Origin: Flavobacteriia bacterium
GTDB lineage: Bacteria; Bacteroidota; Bacteroidia; Flavobacteriales_D; Crocinitomicaceae
DNA: 9,961 nt
Reading direction: 5' to 3'
Assembly (NCBI GenBank): GCA_009923965.1
Contig: RFSL01000023.1
Coordinates: forward strand, 1-9,961
The stretch's first letter is position 1. The number at the start of each line of letters is the position of its first letter. The notes beneath the pieces are model-generated. The model had not been told where the DNA came from, did not search any database, and saw only the letters and a list, made by a program, of their open reading frames with translations. Shown here one piece after another: positions 1 to 6,640 of this stretch. The position numbers and the translations under genes are program-made.

Positions 1-117
1 CTTTCAGTTCCTGACCCTTATTATGGCAGCTTAGAGGATTTTAAAGCTGTTTATGAATTAGTAGAAAAAGTAACTTCAGTTATCATAACGAAACTTAAAA
101 ATGGAGAAATTAGGTAA
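1..117 (+). CDS. Low-molecular-weight protein tyrosine phosphatase, C-terminal part (5' end outside window)
   Basis: The first 38 codons in frame 1 end at TAA 115-117 and read LSVPDPYYGS followed by LEDFKAVYEL. The DPYYG-x(3)-F-x(2)-VYELV pattern is the signature C-terminus of low-molecular-weight phosphatases, whose general-acid aspartate lies in the DPYYG loop. The catalytic CX5R loop lies at the N-terminus and is outside the window. The family is cytoplasmic and dephosphorylates protein phosphotyrosine or small phosphoesters; the substrate here is unknown. The 3' end overlaps the next gene by 17 bases in another frame, so the two are probably translated from one message. The family assignment is firm despite the short visible part. 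Confidence 0.85.
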   Translation, partial: LSVPDPYYGSLEDFKAVYELVEKVTSVIITKLKNGEIR

Positions 118-817
118 ATTATTTTTGATTCCAAATACCTTGGGAGGAGAATCTATTTCGGATATAATCCCAGATGATGTTATAAAATCAACAATTCTAT
201 TGCGCCACTTTGCAGTCGAAGAAATCAAATCTGCCAGACGTTTGCTGCGAAAAATGGACCGTCAATTTCCAATTGATGAATGTCAGTTTACACTGATGAA
301 TAAGCATTCTAAAGAGTCGGACATGATGAAAGTACTCCTCAAACTAACAAATGGTGAGGATGTAGGAATAATTTCTGAAGCTGGTTGCGCCGGAATTGCA
401 GATCCTGGCGCTGAATTGGTATTTTTAGCTCATAGTCAAGGAATTCAAGTTGTTCCTTTTGTTGGGCCATCATCTATATTTTTAGCATTAATGGGAAGTG
501 GATTTTCAGGGCAGCATTTCACTTTTCATGGTTATTTACCAAAGGAACGAAAAGACCGTATTCGAAAAATGAAAGACATGGAAATGGATACTCGCCGCCA
601 TGGTGGGACACATATTTTTATGGATACTCCATTTCGAAACATGAATGTTTTAGAGGATTTACTGAATGAATTAACAGATACCACTCAATTGTGTATAGCT
701 TCTAATTTAACCATTCACAATGCTTGGATTCAGACTCATTCAGTAATTGAATGGCGCGAGAAAGCCTATGACTTAAGTAAAATACCAACAGTATTTCTGA
801 TTGGAACAGGTCAATAA
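101..817 (+). CDS. RsmI-like SAM-dependent methyltransferase (tetrapyrrole methylase fold), short form
   Basis: A 238-residue cytoplasmic protein with the landmarks of the RsmI branch of the tetrapyrrole methylase fold, in order: LFLIPNTLGG (7-16, matching the VPTPIGNL region), SEAGCAGIADPG (92-103, matching the SDAGTPLINDPG SAM-binding segment), VVPFVGPSS (117-125), GYLPKERKDR (144-153) and MDTPFRN (174-180, matching ETPYR). RsmI 2'-O-methylates C1402 of 16S rRNA. This protein is roughly 50 residues shorter than E. coli RsmI, and its IPNTLGG and AGCAG motifs differ from canonical ones, so it may be a paralogue with another substrate; I would not name it rsmI. The ATG at 101 lies inside the end of the phosphatase gene. 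No alternative start keeps the N-terminal IPNTLGG motif. An 87-base AT-rich gap follows. Confidence 0.85.
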   Translation: MEKLGKLFLIPNTLGGESISDIIPDDVIKSTILLRHFAVEEIKSARRLLRKMDRQFPIDECQFTLMNKHSKESDMMKVLLKLTNGEDVGIISEAGCAGIADPGAELVFLAHSQGIQVVPFVGPSSIFLALMGSGFSGQHFTFHGYLPKERKDRIRKMKDMEMDTRRHGGTHIFMDTPFRNMNVLEDLLNELTDTTQLCIASNLTIHNAWIQTHSVIEWREKAYDLSKIPTVFLIGTGQ

Positions 818-904
818 GTATCAATTATATAATATTCTATAAAATAATATTTCTTTATTTTTTTACAATATTCTATTCTTTATGTGCAACTTTACAAAAA
901 AAAA

Positions 905-1795
905 ATGAAGCTCTCTCCATCTCTTTTACTGTTTAATTTTATTTTGTTTTCCACGAGTATTTTTTCTCAGATTTCAAACGATGTCAACGAAGAAATAGTT
1001 GAAGAACCAAAAACATTTTCTTCTACACGGATCATTAATGGTCACTCCATTGCTACTCTTCCTAAAGGATCCTACGAAATGCGTATTGAACATCGCTTTG
1101 GAGATATTTCTGGTACTAATGGAGGATACCAAAACATGTTTGGCTTCGATTATCTTTCTGACATGAGAATTGCCTTAGAATATGGCGTGAATGATAAATT
1201 AATGATTGGCTTTGGAAGATCAAAGGGAACAGGAGCTCCATATAGATCATTACTTGATGGATTTGTAAAATATAAAGTTTTGCAGCAAAAAAAAGGAAAT
1301 ATGCCGATTTCACTTACGCTAGTTTCAGGTTCGAGTTTTACTTATATGAAAAGTTCAACGCTTCAATCTGATGTTAGTTTTTTTCCAAAAGCAGCTCATC
1401 GCTTAGCTTATTTTACACAAGTTAATTTATCAAAACATTTTGGTGAGAGATTTTCCCTTGCTTTAGCCCCAACTCTTCTTCATCGAAATTATGTTTCACA
1501 AAATGATCAGAATACACTATTTGCACTTGGAAGCGCATTTCGCTTGAAAATTAGTAGTCGCTTTGCAATACTTGCTGAATACTATCATGTTTTTCACAAT
1601 GAACAATTTCGCCCTTCAAGTTTTTATAAGAACAGTTTAGGAATTGCTTTGGAGTGGTTTACTTTTGGGCACAACTTTACTGTCAATTTTACTAATTCTG
1701 GTGGTTTAGGTGAAACTCAATTTATACCTTACACTACAGAAAATTGGTTGAAAGGGCAATTTAGGTTCGGTTTTTGTGTAGCTCGTAAATTTTAA
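905..1795 (+). CDS. DUF5777 family outer-membrane beta-barrel protein
   Basis: A 296-residue secreted protein. I start it at ATG 905 because the reading then opens with a clean signal peptide, MKLSPSLLLFNFILFSTSIFS; an in-frame GTG at 884 would add seven residues ahead of it. The mature part opens with STRIINGHSIATLPKG and MRIEHRFGDI, then shows alternating amphipathic strands ending in an aromatic-basic tail (FGFCVARKF). This fits the DUF5777 barrel family of Bacteroidota. The family has no assigned activity that I know of; outer-membrane location is inferred from the signal peptide and strand pattern. It leads a run of five + strand genes, with YceI 10 bases downstream. The 87-base upstream gap is almost all A+T, and I see no clear TAnnTTTG promoter there. 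Confidence 0.8.
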   Translation: MKLSPSLLLFNFILFSTSIFSQISNDVNEEIVEEPKTFSSTRIINGHSIATLPKGSYEMRIEHRFGDISGTNGGYQNMFGFDYLSDMRIALEYGVNDKLMIGFGRSKGTGAPYRSLLDGFVKYKVLQQKKGNMPISLTLVSGSSFTYMKSSTLQSDVSFFPKAAHRLAYFTQVNLSKHFGERFSLALAPTLLHRNYVSQNDQNTLFALGSAFRLKISSRFAILAEYYHVFHNEQFRPSSFYKNSLGIALEWFTFGHNFTVNFTNSGGLGETQFIPYTTENWLKGQFRFGFCVARKF

Positions 1796-1805
1796 TCTTT
1801 AAATC

Positions 1806-2345
1806 ATGAAAAAATATTATCTTGTCATTTCTTACATTTTTTTACTTGTTATAAGTACATCTTTAGCTTTTCTTCCAATTGATCGTTTTGAAATTACTGA
1901 CGCTTTCTCTCTTAAATTTAAGAGTGCTGATCCTTCAGGTTCTTTTAATAAAATGGAAGGCACAATAGATTTCAACGAGCAAAGTTTAGAGACTTCAAAA
2001 TTTAATTTCTCAATCGCGATTTCGTCAATAAAAACAGGTAATGGAATGCGAGATAAAAAAGCTCAAACAGAAGAATGGTTTGATGCCAAAAAATACCCGA
2101 ATATCAAGTTTGTATCAAAAACAGTAGAAAAAGAAGATGATTTATATAAAATTACAGGAGAATTATCCATTAAAGGCACAACTAAAGTGTATGTAGTTAA
2201 AGCAAAGAAAAGTGGGTCAGGAAATACTATTTCTTTTGCAGGAAGTATTAATGTAAACAGAATGGATTTTAAAATTGGAAAAAAGAGCGATGTCGTTCCA
2301 GACATCATGAAAGTTTCTTTTAATCTTCCTGCAGAAAAAAAATAA
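1806..2345 (+). CDS. YceI family periplasmic protein
   Basis: A 179-residue protein with an N-terminal signal or anchor segment (YYLVISYIFLLVISTSLAF, 4-22) and a YceI lipocalin-like beta-barrel. Family landmarks are TGNGMRDKKAQTEEWFDAKK (77-96) followed by YPNIKF, then GELSIKGTTK (118-127) and NRMDFKIG (151-158). Structurally studied YceI proteins bind polyisoprenoids such as quinone side chains in the barrel, and many occur beside cytochromes. That makes a quinone or lipid carrier role plausible here, but it is inference. The gene starts 10 bases after the DUF5777 gene and ends one base before the next ATG, so it sits inside a tight operon. The family call is firm; the ligand is unknown. Confidence 0.93.
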   Translation: MKKYYLVISYIFLLVISTSLAFLPIDRFEITDAFSLKFKSADPSGSFNKMEGTIDFNEQSLETSKFNFSIAISSIKTGNGMRDKKAQTEEWFDAKKYPNIKFVSKTVEKEDDLYKITGELSIKGTTKVYVVKAKKSGSGNTISFAGSINVNRMDFKIGKKSDVVPDIMKVSFNLPAEKK

Positions 2346-2346
2346 C

Positions 2347-2742
2347 ATGTTTAAGTCTTATTTTCTTTTAGGTTTAGTAGTTTCCTTAATTTCATCTCTC
2401 GGAGCAGCTGTTTATGTGACCAAATACTATGAGGTAATGGCAAACTTTTCTCTCATACTTCCTCTTTGGAAAATTATAGCAACTTATTTTACTGTAGGAC
2501 TAAGCGTATCCGGCTTATGTTTTCTCAGCACTCGATTAGCACCAAAATTCGGCACTATTATATTTAATATAGTTCTTGTTTTTGCAACGTTATGCAGCAT
2601 ACTCCTTCCAATAATGAAAGAGGATTTCCCAGAGACATTGGAAATGACTGAATTTTATCCTGGATTTGTAATTCCCTTACATTTTATTCTTCCACTATTT
2701 TGGTTAGCACTTTCACCTATTATTAAAAAAAATGAAAATTAG
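2347..2742 (+). CDS. Small four-helix integral membrane protein of unknown family
   Basis: A 131-residue hydrophobic protein that I do not recognise. Four membrane segments are visible at about 4-24, 36-60, 68-90 and 107-125. The loop between helices 3 and 4 is acidic (KEDFPETLEMTE), and the C-terminus is basic and hydrophilic. One histidine (H112) lies within the last helix; a single histidine is weak support for haem binding, so I do not call this a cytochrome b. It starts one base after the YceI stop, and its end overlaps the haem-c lipoprotein gene by 11 bases, so it is almost certainly cotranslated with them. A role as membrane anchor or partner of the redox proteins is inferred from position only. 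Confidence 0.75.
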   Translation: MFKSYFLLGLVVSLISSLGAAVYVTKYYEVMANFSLILPLWKIIATYFTVGLSVSGLCFLSTRLAPKFGTIIFNIVLVFATLCSILLPIMKEDFPETLEMTEFYPGFVIPLHFILPLFWLALSPIIKKNEN

Positions 2743-3076
2743 CAGCTTTATTATACTATTTATTCTTGTCTGCAGTTGCAAAAAGGATAAAGTTGATTTC
2801 TATTCAAATGCAAATTGTTCAGATACAGTATTGTTTAACACTGAAATTCTCCCACTTATTTTGGATAATTGTGCTGGCTGCCATGACAATCAGAATGGTT
2901 ATTCTCTTACAAATCACGCTACTATTTCATCTAATTCTTCTGCCATTATTGGAGCTATGAGAAAAAGCGGTTTTAAGTTGATGCCGAGAGACGGAAATGG
3001 TAATGGATACGCCTTGCCTGATAGTATTATTCAACGAATGGAATGTTGGGTGAATCAAGGAAAAAAAAATAATTAG
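2732..3076 (+). CDS. Lipoprotein with single haem-c binding motif (cytochrome c-like)
   Basis: A 114-residue protein with a lipoprotein signal peptide: hydrophobic residues 5-13, then VCSC-KKD with Cys16 as the likely lipidated residue. CAGCH at 47-51 is a canonical CXXCH haem-c attachment site with His51 as proximal ligand. LMPRDG (83-88) supplies Met84 as the likely distal ligand. The C-terminal RMECWVNQGKKNN resembles the closing helix (I-x2-W-I-x2-GA-x-NN) of many small Bacteroidota and Planctomycetes c-type domains. It should be a one-haem electron carrier tethered to a membrane on the periplasmic or outer side. The ATG at 2732 lies 11 bases inside the preceding gene, suggesting translational coupling. 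The DUF2271 gene follows after 22 bases. Confidence 0.85.
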   Translation: MKISSFIILFILVCSCKKDKVDFYSNANCSDTVLFNTEILPLILDNCAGCHDNQNGYSLTNHATISSNSSAIIGAMRKSGFKLMPRDGNGNGYALPDSIIQRMECWVNQGKKNN

Positions 3077-3098
3077 TACAAATTTAAAATAATATAAC

Positions 3099-3908
3099 AT
3101 GAAAAAAATTGCATTTATTATCTCATTAGGATTTACATTTTCTGGAATAGCACAAACAGCAGGAACTTTGACATTTAACTTTAACGAAGTAAGCAAGCCA
3201 GCTTCTGCAACCTATCAAAATTTAGGTAAACATGTTCTTGCAGTTTGGATTCAATCTGATTTAGGGTTATTTGTAAAAACAAGATCTAGAAATGTTGGAA
3301 CTGTTACCAAAGATCATCTACAAACTTGGGCCGTTAATTCAGGCGGTGTTGCTACAAATGCAATTGCTGCAAATTGTAATGTTGTAAGTGCAACCACTGG
3401 CGCCACTTTAACAAGTTTTGGCAATAGATCTATTACATGGGATGGGACTGATGTTGATGGGAATAGTGTTCCTGATGGTATTTATAAGGTCTCCATTGAA
3501 GAAACATGGAATCATGCTTCTAGTAATACAGTTGTTAGGTCTTTTTCATTTGTGAAAGGTCCAAATAGTGATGCTCAAACTCCAGCTTCAGATGTTAATT
3601 TTGATGCTATTACACTTTCATGGAATCCAACTATAAATGGAATTGAGGAGAATTCTGATTTAGGGTTAGGTGTAAAAATATTCCCGAATCCTTCTTTAGA
3701 AGGAACATTTACAATTCAATTTTTAAAGGCCTCAAGTATTAGTGTTACTGATTTTTCCGGTAAACTATTACTTAATCAGAAAGTTGAACCTTCAACTACC
3801 TCAACTATCGTGAATTTATCATCATTTCCAAATGGTATTTATTTTGTGAATGTAAAAGAAGGAGAACGAGTTTCAAAAAATCAAGTTATTCTAGATATAA
3901 GTAAATAA
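3099..3908 (+). CDS. DUF2271 domain protein with C-terminal T9SS type A sorting domain; possible flavinylation target
   Basis: A 269-residue protein in three parts. Residues 1-18 are a Sec signal peptide. Residues about 22-155 match DUF2271: HVLAVWIQSDLGLFVKT (45-61), DHLQTWAVNSGG (72-83) and ITWDGTDVDGNSVPDGIY (112-129), the last also resembling FlgD-type Ig folds. Residues about 192-269 form a T9SS type A sorting domain (VKIFPNPSLEGTF at 192-204, FPNGIYFVNV at 243-252), predicting export across the outer membrane and surface attachment. Within DUF2271, TTGATLTSFG (99-108) resembles the D-x2-[ST]-GA-T site where ApbE attaches FMN to threonine in NqrC/RnfG; Thr103 would be the acceptor. The usual upstream Asp is Ser97 here. 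The gene is last in the + strand run and faces an apbE-type gene 22 bases away. Confidence 0.87.
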   Translation: MKKIAFIISLGFTFSGIAQTAGTLTFNFNEVSKPASATYQNLGKHVLAVWIQSDLGLFVKTRSRNVGTVTKDHLQTWAVNSGGVATNAIAANCNVVSATTGATLTSFGNRSITWDGTDVDGNSVPDGIYKVSIEETWNHASSNTVVRSFSFVKGPNSDAQTPASDVNFDAITLSWNPTINGIEENSDLGLGVKIFPNPSLEGTFTIQFLKASSISVTDFSGKLLLNQKVEPSTTSTIVNLSSFPNGIYFVNVKEGERVSKNQVILDISK

Positions 3909-3930
3909 GATAAAGAACGATCTACTCAGT

Positions 3931-4938
3931 TTATTTTCCTGTACTAATAATAAACTTTTGAAAACCATCTGAAAGGAAAGTTTTATAGATACCTCTCTTA
4001 TCCATATAAATTATCAAAGCCTCAATTTCCTTATATTTTTTAAGGTATTTCTTTGCTTTTTTCAATCCCATAACCAAAATCCCTGTTGCAGTTGCATCTG
4101 AAATAATACAGGAGTCTGAAATAATCGTAACACTTAGTAAATTGTTTTTTGTTGGGTCTCCAGTTTTAGGGTCTATATGATGAACTATTTTTTCGCCATT
4201 TTCTATAATATAGCGCCTATAATTTCCAGAAGTTGCAATCGCTTTATTTTCTAGTTTTACAATTGTATGATAAGAATTTAAACTTTTCTGATTGGCAATA
4301 GGAATTTCTATCCCAACTAACCAAGAATCTTTGTCGTTTAGTCCTTTTGCATAAACTTCTCCACCAATTTCAATGATGTAGGAGTCAATATTCTTAGCAT
4401 TAAAAAATTGCCGAACAATATCAACAGAATATCCTTGTGCAAAAGCATTAAAATCAAGTGAAACTCGGGGATCCGTTTTTACTATTTTTCCTTCTTTAAT
4501 GTTGATTAAATTAAAACCGACAAATGTTAAAATACTGTCTATTTTTTCTTTTGTAACCACAATTTTTTCCTTTGGTCCAAATCCCCACGCATTTACCAAT
4601 GGATATACGGTTGGGTCAAATGATCCATTTGTACTTTTCCATAACTCTTTCCCTTTTTTAAAACATGTGAGAAAATAGTCATCAAGCACAACATCTTTTT
4701 CATTGTTATTAATCTTCGAAATAAGGGAATTTGGATTGTAGGTTGAAAGCGATAAATCAAATTCAAATAAGAGTTTTGAAATTTCATCTTCAAAATTCCG
4801 ATCTTGCTTGTCGTAATAGGTAATGTGATATGTTGTTCCTTGAGCTTCCCCTTCAATAAATATTATTTTGTTTTGGGAGTAAGAAGTTGAATAACACAAA
4901 ATTGATAGCGATAAAAATAAAAGATTTAAATAGTACAT
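3931..4938 (-). CDS. FAD:protein FMN transferase (ApbE family)
   Basis: A 335-residue exported enzyme that transfers FMN from FAD to a threonine or serine of extracytoplasmic target proteins, using Mg2+. The N-terminus has a signal peptide (hydrophobic 4-16, likely cleaved near SYSQ). Cys15 lacks a proper lipobox, so I predict a soluble periplasmic protein. Family motifs in order: QGTTYHI (33-39), STYNPNSLISKIN (65-77), TNGSFDPTVYPL (103-114), DFNAFAQGYSVD (162-173), IEIGGEV (189-195), ATSGNYRRY (235-243), HIDPKTGDP (254-262) and the metal-site segment DATATGILVMG (281-291; Asp281, Thr285). All core motifs are present and length is typical, so it should be active. It converges on the DUF2271 gene, a plausible substrate. 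The gene symbol is left open because bacteria often carry several paralogues. Confidence 0.95.
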   Translation of the reverse strand: MYYLNLLFLSLSILCYSTSYSQNKIIFIEGEAQGTTYHITYYDKQDRNFEDEISKLLFEFDLSLSTYNPNSLISKINNNEKDVVLDDYFLTCFKKGKELWKSTNGSFDPTVYPLVNAWGFGPKEKIVVTKEKIDSILTFVGFNLINIKEGKIVKTDPRVSLDFNAFAQGYSVDIVRQFFNAKNIDSYIIEIGGEVYAKGLNDKDSWLVGIEIPIANQKSLNSYHTIVKLENKAIATSGNYRRYIIENGEKIVHHIDPKTGDPTKNNLLSVTIISDSCIISDATATGILVMGLKKAKKYLKKYKEIEALIIYMDKRGIYKTFLSDGFQKFIISTGK

Positions 4939-4958
4939 TTATAGTAAGATAAGTTTGG

Positions 4959-4966
4959 TAAAGATA
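4959..4966 (-). promoter_or_regulatory. Possible -7 promoter element for the ApbE-family gene
   Basis: On the minus strand TATCTTTA matches the Bacteroidota -7 consensus TAnnTTTG in all but the last base. It ends 20 bases before the ATG, which would leave a leader of about 13 bases. No TTTG-like -33 element is visible at the expected spacing, so this is a weak call. Confidence 0.3.
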
Positions 4967-5046
4967 GTTAGTTGCCCACTAATTTTCTTTTTTTACTTCT
5001 AATAACTTCTTAATTTCAAGTAATAACTGTAACTCTTAGATTGCGT

Positions 5047-5119
5047 GGTAAAATAAATTTCAAAACAGGAGAGAAATCCAAGAATTCCTCTCGTTTTTTC
5101 TAGAAAGAGTTATTTTACC
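5047..5119. repeat. Imperfect long inverted repeat (potential hairpin)
   Basis: The outer arms are a perfect 10-base inverted repeat, GGTAAAATAA at 5047-5056 and TTATTTTACC at 5110-5119. Inside, A-rich 5062-5065 faces the T-run 5094-5099, and GAGAG at 5069-5073 pairs with CTCTC at 5088-5092, giving an interrupted stem around a loop of about 14 bases. There is no T-run after either outer arm, so it is not a textbook terminator. It could be an RNA structure in a transcript reading toward ApbE, or the footprint of a small palindromic element. Confidence 0.5.
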
Positions 5120-5156
5120 CCGTTAAATCGCCAAAAATAAAGTTGTAATATTTCAT
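5115..5156 (-). other. 13-codon open frame (MKYYNFIFGDLTG), leader peptide or gene remnant
   Basis: The ATG lies 12 bases downstream of a perfect -7 promoter element, and the stop lies inside the outer arm of the inverted repeat at 5047-5119. The MKYYNF start looks like a genuine Bacteroidota N-terminus, but 13 codons can arise by chance. If real, it could be an attenuator-type leader or the stub of a deleted gene. No codon run suggests sensing of a particular amino acid. Confidence 0.15.
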
Positions 5157-5168
5157 CTTTATTTCGAG

Positions 5169-5176
5169 CAAAGATA
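5169..5176 (-). promoter_or_regulatory. Perfect Bacteroidota -7 promoter element TATCTTTG
   Basis: The minus strand reads TATCTTTG, an exact TAnnTTTG match. The -33 region offers only a T-rich TTTT about 18 bases upstream, so it is an incomplete promoter. Transcription would begin near 5162, run through the 13-codon frame and inverted repeat, and reach ApbE with a leader of about 225 bases unless it stops earlier. Confidence 0.4.
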
Positions 5177-5313
5177 AACAATTGGGCTATTAATAAAAGA
5201 CGGGCAACCGCAAAAGGAAAATGCTAGAATACTTTCTTTAAACAATTCAAAAAGTACAGTATAAAAATAATGTCAAAAGGTATACACTCAACCAATTGGA
5301 CAAAACTTAAGAT

Positions 5314-6636
5314 TTATAAATTACCTAGAGCCTTTTTATGATTCAATGCTGATTTTAGCGCTTGTTCTGTCGCAATCAAGAGATTCTTCATGATGCTCGT
5401 ATATTCCGCGTTTAATTTTGCCAAGTCCGCACTAGACGCTGCACCAAGTTCTACTTTATCCATCATGCTTTTTTCACGCAGTTGATACGCCTCCAATTCT
5501 TTCGCACGCAACTTCAATTCAAATTGAGCCAAACGAAAGTTGTTTTGACTTTCACTAATTTCGCTTTGAACTTGACGCTCTAAATCACTCAATCGTGCTT
5601 TGCTTTTATCTGCTTCCAACTGTGCAATTTTTGTGGTTTGCATGCGGTATCCTCCTTGGAAAATACTCAATTTGAGTTCCACACCAACATACGAATACGC
5701 ATACCACGGATTTGCGCTCATCAAATCAAATGTCTGACGGAAAGCCTGAGTAGCCAATCTGCTGTTCATATTGATTGTAGGCAAGTAATTCCATTTAGCT
5801 GCCTTGGAAATTTGAAGCAATTCAATAGATGTTTGTTGCGCCAAACGCATGTCAGGACGATTCGAAAGATCTGTTTCGGTTGACAAGACCGCGTGTGTGT
5901 TAAGCATAGATGAACCGCTAACTGTAATGATTGCCCCATCTAACTTTCCAGTGATGCGCTCTATTTTAGCGACGGTATTTTCTATTTGAATGGCATTGAG
6001 TTCACGGTTGTATGTACTCAACTCCACATCTACTGCAGCTTGTTCCACATCGATTTCAGTCTCAGTTCCTTTTGATAATTTTTTTGTCGACGCAGTCAGG
6101 ATTTCTTTCTTCGCTGCTTCTTGTTGACTGTAGATTGCATCCAAAGATTGCAGGGTGGACAACTGAAAATACAACAATGAAATGTCGTAGGTCAACTGTT
6201 GTTTGCGGTTTTCCAAATCAATCATCGCTTTCGTGCGTTTCATTCCTGCCAATTTTCGGCTGGCCAAAGCGCTTGCATTGAATAGTGGAATTGACCCGTC
6301 AAAGGCAAGATTGGCATTCCACGGTGTTCCTTGCAACAACCGCTTGTACCCCTCATCTGTACCGCCAAAAGCACTTGTTGGCAAAATGAAAGACTGTCGC
6401 TTCACATTGTACCGCGTATCGAAACTCATGTCCAACTTCGGAAGTAAAGCAGATAACGATTGCGCATATTGCAAATTATAAATCTGTGAATCCATTTGAG
6501 CGATGGCATACAAAGGGTCATTTTTCAGTGCAATATTTACTAATTGTTCAATGTTATACGTTGACTTCGGGTCTTTTTGCGAAAAGGTAAACGATTGATA
6601 GACGAAGAATGCGGCTAAGAGAATATATTTCATCAT
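5314..6636 (-). CDS. TolC-like outer membrane efflux channel
   Basis: A 440-residue outer membrane factor. It has a Sec signal peptide (about 1-19, LLAAFFVYQSFTFSQ) and the repeated outer-membrane-efflux (OEP) architecture. Helical, Ala/Gln/Glu-rich segments with the characteristic YNIEQLVNIALKNDP opening (27-41) surround a central strand region (LNTHAVLSTETDLSNRPDMR; the NRPD motif is typical of the family). A second helical half follows, ending in ALKSALNHKKALGNL. Such proteins trimerise into the tunnel that crosses the outer membrane and periplasm. It is the last gene of the exporter operon, four bases after the permease stop, which ties it to the ABC pump. Two adjacent ATGs (6636 and 6633) could serve as start; the second gives MKYILLAAFF. 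No clear terminator follows. Confidence 0.93.
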   Translation of the reverse strand: MMKYILLAAFFVYQSFTFSQKDPKSTYNIEQLVNIALKNDPLYAIAQMDSQIYNLQYAQSLSALLPKLDMSFDTRYNVKRQSFILPTSAFGGTDEGYKRLLQGTPWNANLAFDGSIPLFNASALASRKLAGMKRTKAMIDLENRKQQLTYDISLLYFQLSTLQSLDAIYSQQEAAKKEILTASTKKLSKGTETEIDVEQAAVDVELSTYNRELNAIQIENTVAKIERITGKLDGAIITVSGSSMLNTHAVLSTETDLSNRPDMRLAQQTSIELLQISKAAKWNYLPTINMNSRLATQAFRQTFDLMSANPWYAYSYVGVELKLSIFQGGYRMQTTKIAQLEADKSKARLSDLERQVQSEISESQNNFRLAQFELKLRAKELEAYQLREKSMMDKVELGAASSADLAKLNAEYTSIMKNLLIATEQALKSALNHKKALGNL

Positions 6637-6640
6637 AAGA

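Larger units (their letters stand above)
4939..5313. other. 375-base intergenic stretch without a convincing protein gene
   Basis: This AT-rich gap lies between the efflux operon end and the ApbE gene start, both on the minus strand. It holds a near-consensus -7 element just upstream of ApbE, a long imperfect inverted repeat (5047-5119), a 13-codon minus-strand ORF (5115-5156) and a perfect TAnnTTTG element upstream of it (5169-5176). Between 5177 and 5313 I see no ORF and no clear hairpin-plus-T-run terminator for the efflux operon. The small ORF, promoter element and repeat are listed separately. Confidence 0.6.

Noticed and set aside
884..904. GTG start at 884 extending the DUF5777 protein by seven residues
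   Set aside because: The added residues precede a complete signal peptide beginning at ATG 905, and a GTG start is less likely than the ATG.
2927..3196. Minus-strand open frame across the haem-c and DUF2271 genes
   Set aside because: It runs antisense through the end of one well-supported gene and the start of another; the translation has no recognisable domain.
3909..3930. Bidirectional terminator between the convergent DUF2271 and ApbE genes
   Set aside because: The 22-base gap shows no hairpin followed by a T-run on either strand.
3998..4006. TTATCCATA, one base from a DnaA box
   Set aside because: It is isolated and lies in the ApbE-family coding sequence; no cluster of boxes is visible in the window.
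4420..4455. Gln in place of the common Lys in the AFAQGYSVD motif of the ApbE-family protein, considered as a sign of inactivity
   Set aside because: This position varies among active ApbE proteins (E. coli has Glu there), and all other core motifs, including the metal-site Asp281 and Thr285, are present.
5638..6481. Several + strand open frames opposite the TolC-like gene
   Set aside because: Antisense shadows of a well-supported coding sequence, with no signal peptide or family features of their own.
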